From: Pseudomonadota bacterium
GTDB lineage: Bacteria > Pseudomonadota > Gammaproteobacteria > Steroidobacterales > Steroidobacteraceae
Reading direction: 5' to 3'
Length of the DNA stretch: 6,242 nt
Assembly: GCA_021850555.1 (NCBI GenBank)
Contig: JAJZLX010000741.1
Span: forward strand, 1 to 6,242
A program made the translations under genes and the position numbers. Under the pieces are notes generated by a model that saw only the letters and a list, made by a program, of their open reading frames with translations, was not told the origin of the DNA and ran no database searches. Position 1 is the stretch's first letter; each line of letters begins with the position of its first letter. Positions 5,881 to 6,242 of the stretch are shown one piece after another.

Positions 5881-6242
5881 CTACTTGTCCCTCTTTCGAC
5901 CGCGCTTGTCCGTCTCACGTTGCGCGCGGCCGGCGGTGCGATCCCTCGCTGAGGGTTGAGTCAACTCGGTCAATGTGTCAAGACCGATCGCTCTCGCTTT
6001 GATGCGACGCAACACGTCCATGCACGCGCGCAGCTCGGCATCCGGGATACCTTCCAGCAGCTCACCGCTCAGGCGCGCCGCCACCGCATTGATCTGCTGA
6101 AGCAACGCGCACGACTTGCGACGCAGGTGCACCGTCTTGCTGCGCCGGTCGGTGTGCGACCCGCGCCGCTCGATCCAGCCGTCGGCCGCCATTCGATCCA
6201 GTAGCCTGGCGAGGGTGGGACTCTCGATACCCAGACGCTCGG
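5881..6242 (-). CDS. MarR-family transcriptional regulator (SlyA/HosA-like), N-terminus outside window
   Basis: The frame enters from the right edge (codons from 6240) and stops at TAG 5883-5881, giving 119 visible residues. They begin in the winged helix-turn-helix: LGIESPTLARLLDRM is the recognition helix region, and GWIERRGSHTDRRSKTVHL is the beta wing with the family's conserved D-x-R-x-K. The helical dimerisation segment follows (LLQQINAVAARLSGELLEGIPDAELRACMDVLRRIKAR). ATG 6192 lies inside the DNA-binding domain and is not the real start. Regulators of this type bind palindromic operators as dimers and release them on binding small phenolic or other ligands, often controlling stress, efflux or detoxification genes. 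The target cannot be told from here because the promoter side is outside the window. Oddly, the protein ends in a basic, Arg-rich tail of about 25-30 residues beyond the usual family end. Confidence 0.9.
   Translation of the reverse strand, partial: ERLGIESPTLARLLDRMAADGWIERRGSHTDRRSKTVHLRRKSCALLQQINAVAARLSGELLEGIPDAELRACMDVLRRIKARAIGLDTLTELTQPSARDRTAGRAQRETDKRGRKRDK

Noticed and set aside
5583..6002. A 139-codon plus-strand ORF
   Set aside because: It is Pro/Arg/Cys-rich with no ribosome site, and its 3' part is antisense to the MarR-family gene.

Overview
The window is GC-rich with strong G/C third-position bias in its clear genes. The gene content (a P1B copper/silver ATPase with an N-terminal heavy-metal-binding CPMHP...CPICGM module, a tandem pair of small heat shock proteins, and a MarR/SlyA-like regulator) suggests a proteobacterial chromosome or stress/metal-resistance island. 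The exact taxon cannot be read from the sequence.

Layout from left to right. (1) Positions 1-198, minus strand: the first 66 codons of a small exported protein with a clear signal peptide and a methionine-spaced helix; it runs off the left edge. (2) About 199-1002: no gene I can defend. The minus strand here has protein-like stretches in different frames, including one membrane-like segment, which may be a decayed gene. (3) 1003-1407, plus: a weak 134-codon ORF of unknown function. Its TGA overlaps a GTG in a GTGA arrangement. (4) 1404-3852, plus: a Cu(+)/Ag(+) P-type ATPase. The long intact frame starts at 1561, but an N-terminal YHS metal-binding domain is spread over two frames. It starts in the frame of GTG 1404 and continues in the ATPase frame after a one-base shift at about 1578. 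(5) 3853-4242: intergenic, with two hairpins that may terminate leftward transcripts. (6) 5124-4243, minus: two Hsp20 genes 21 bp apart, each with a good Shine-Dalgarno site. They are preceded by a candidate sigma-32-type promoter. (7) 5199-5880: about 680 bp without a convincing gene but with several inverted repeats. (8) 5881-6242, minus: the 3' part of a MarR-family regulator that enters from the right edge.

Together the genes look like envelope and metal stress (ATPase exporting Cu/Ag, small exported Met-containing protein) next to protein-folding stress (two holdase chaperones). The functional link is inferred from proximity only. I found no convincing undescribed system. The best leads are the broken, cysteine-poor YHS domain of the ATPase, the GTGA overlap in front of it, and the unexplained minus-strand open frame at 199-681.
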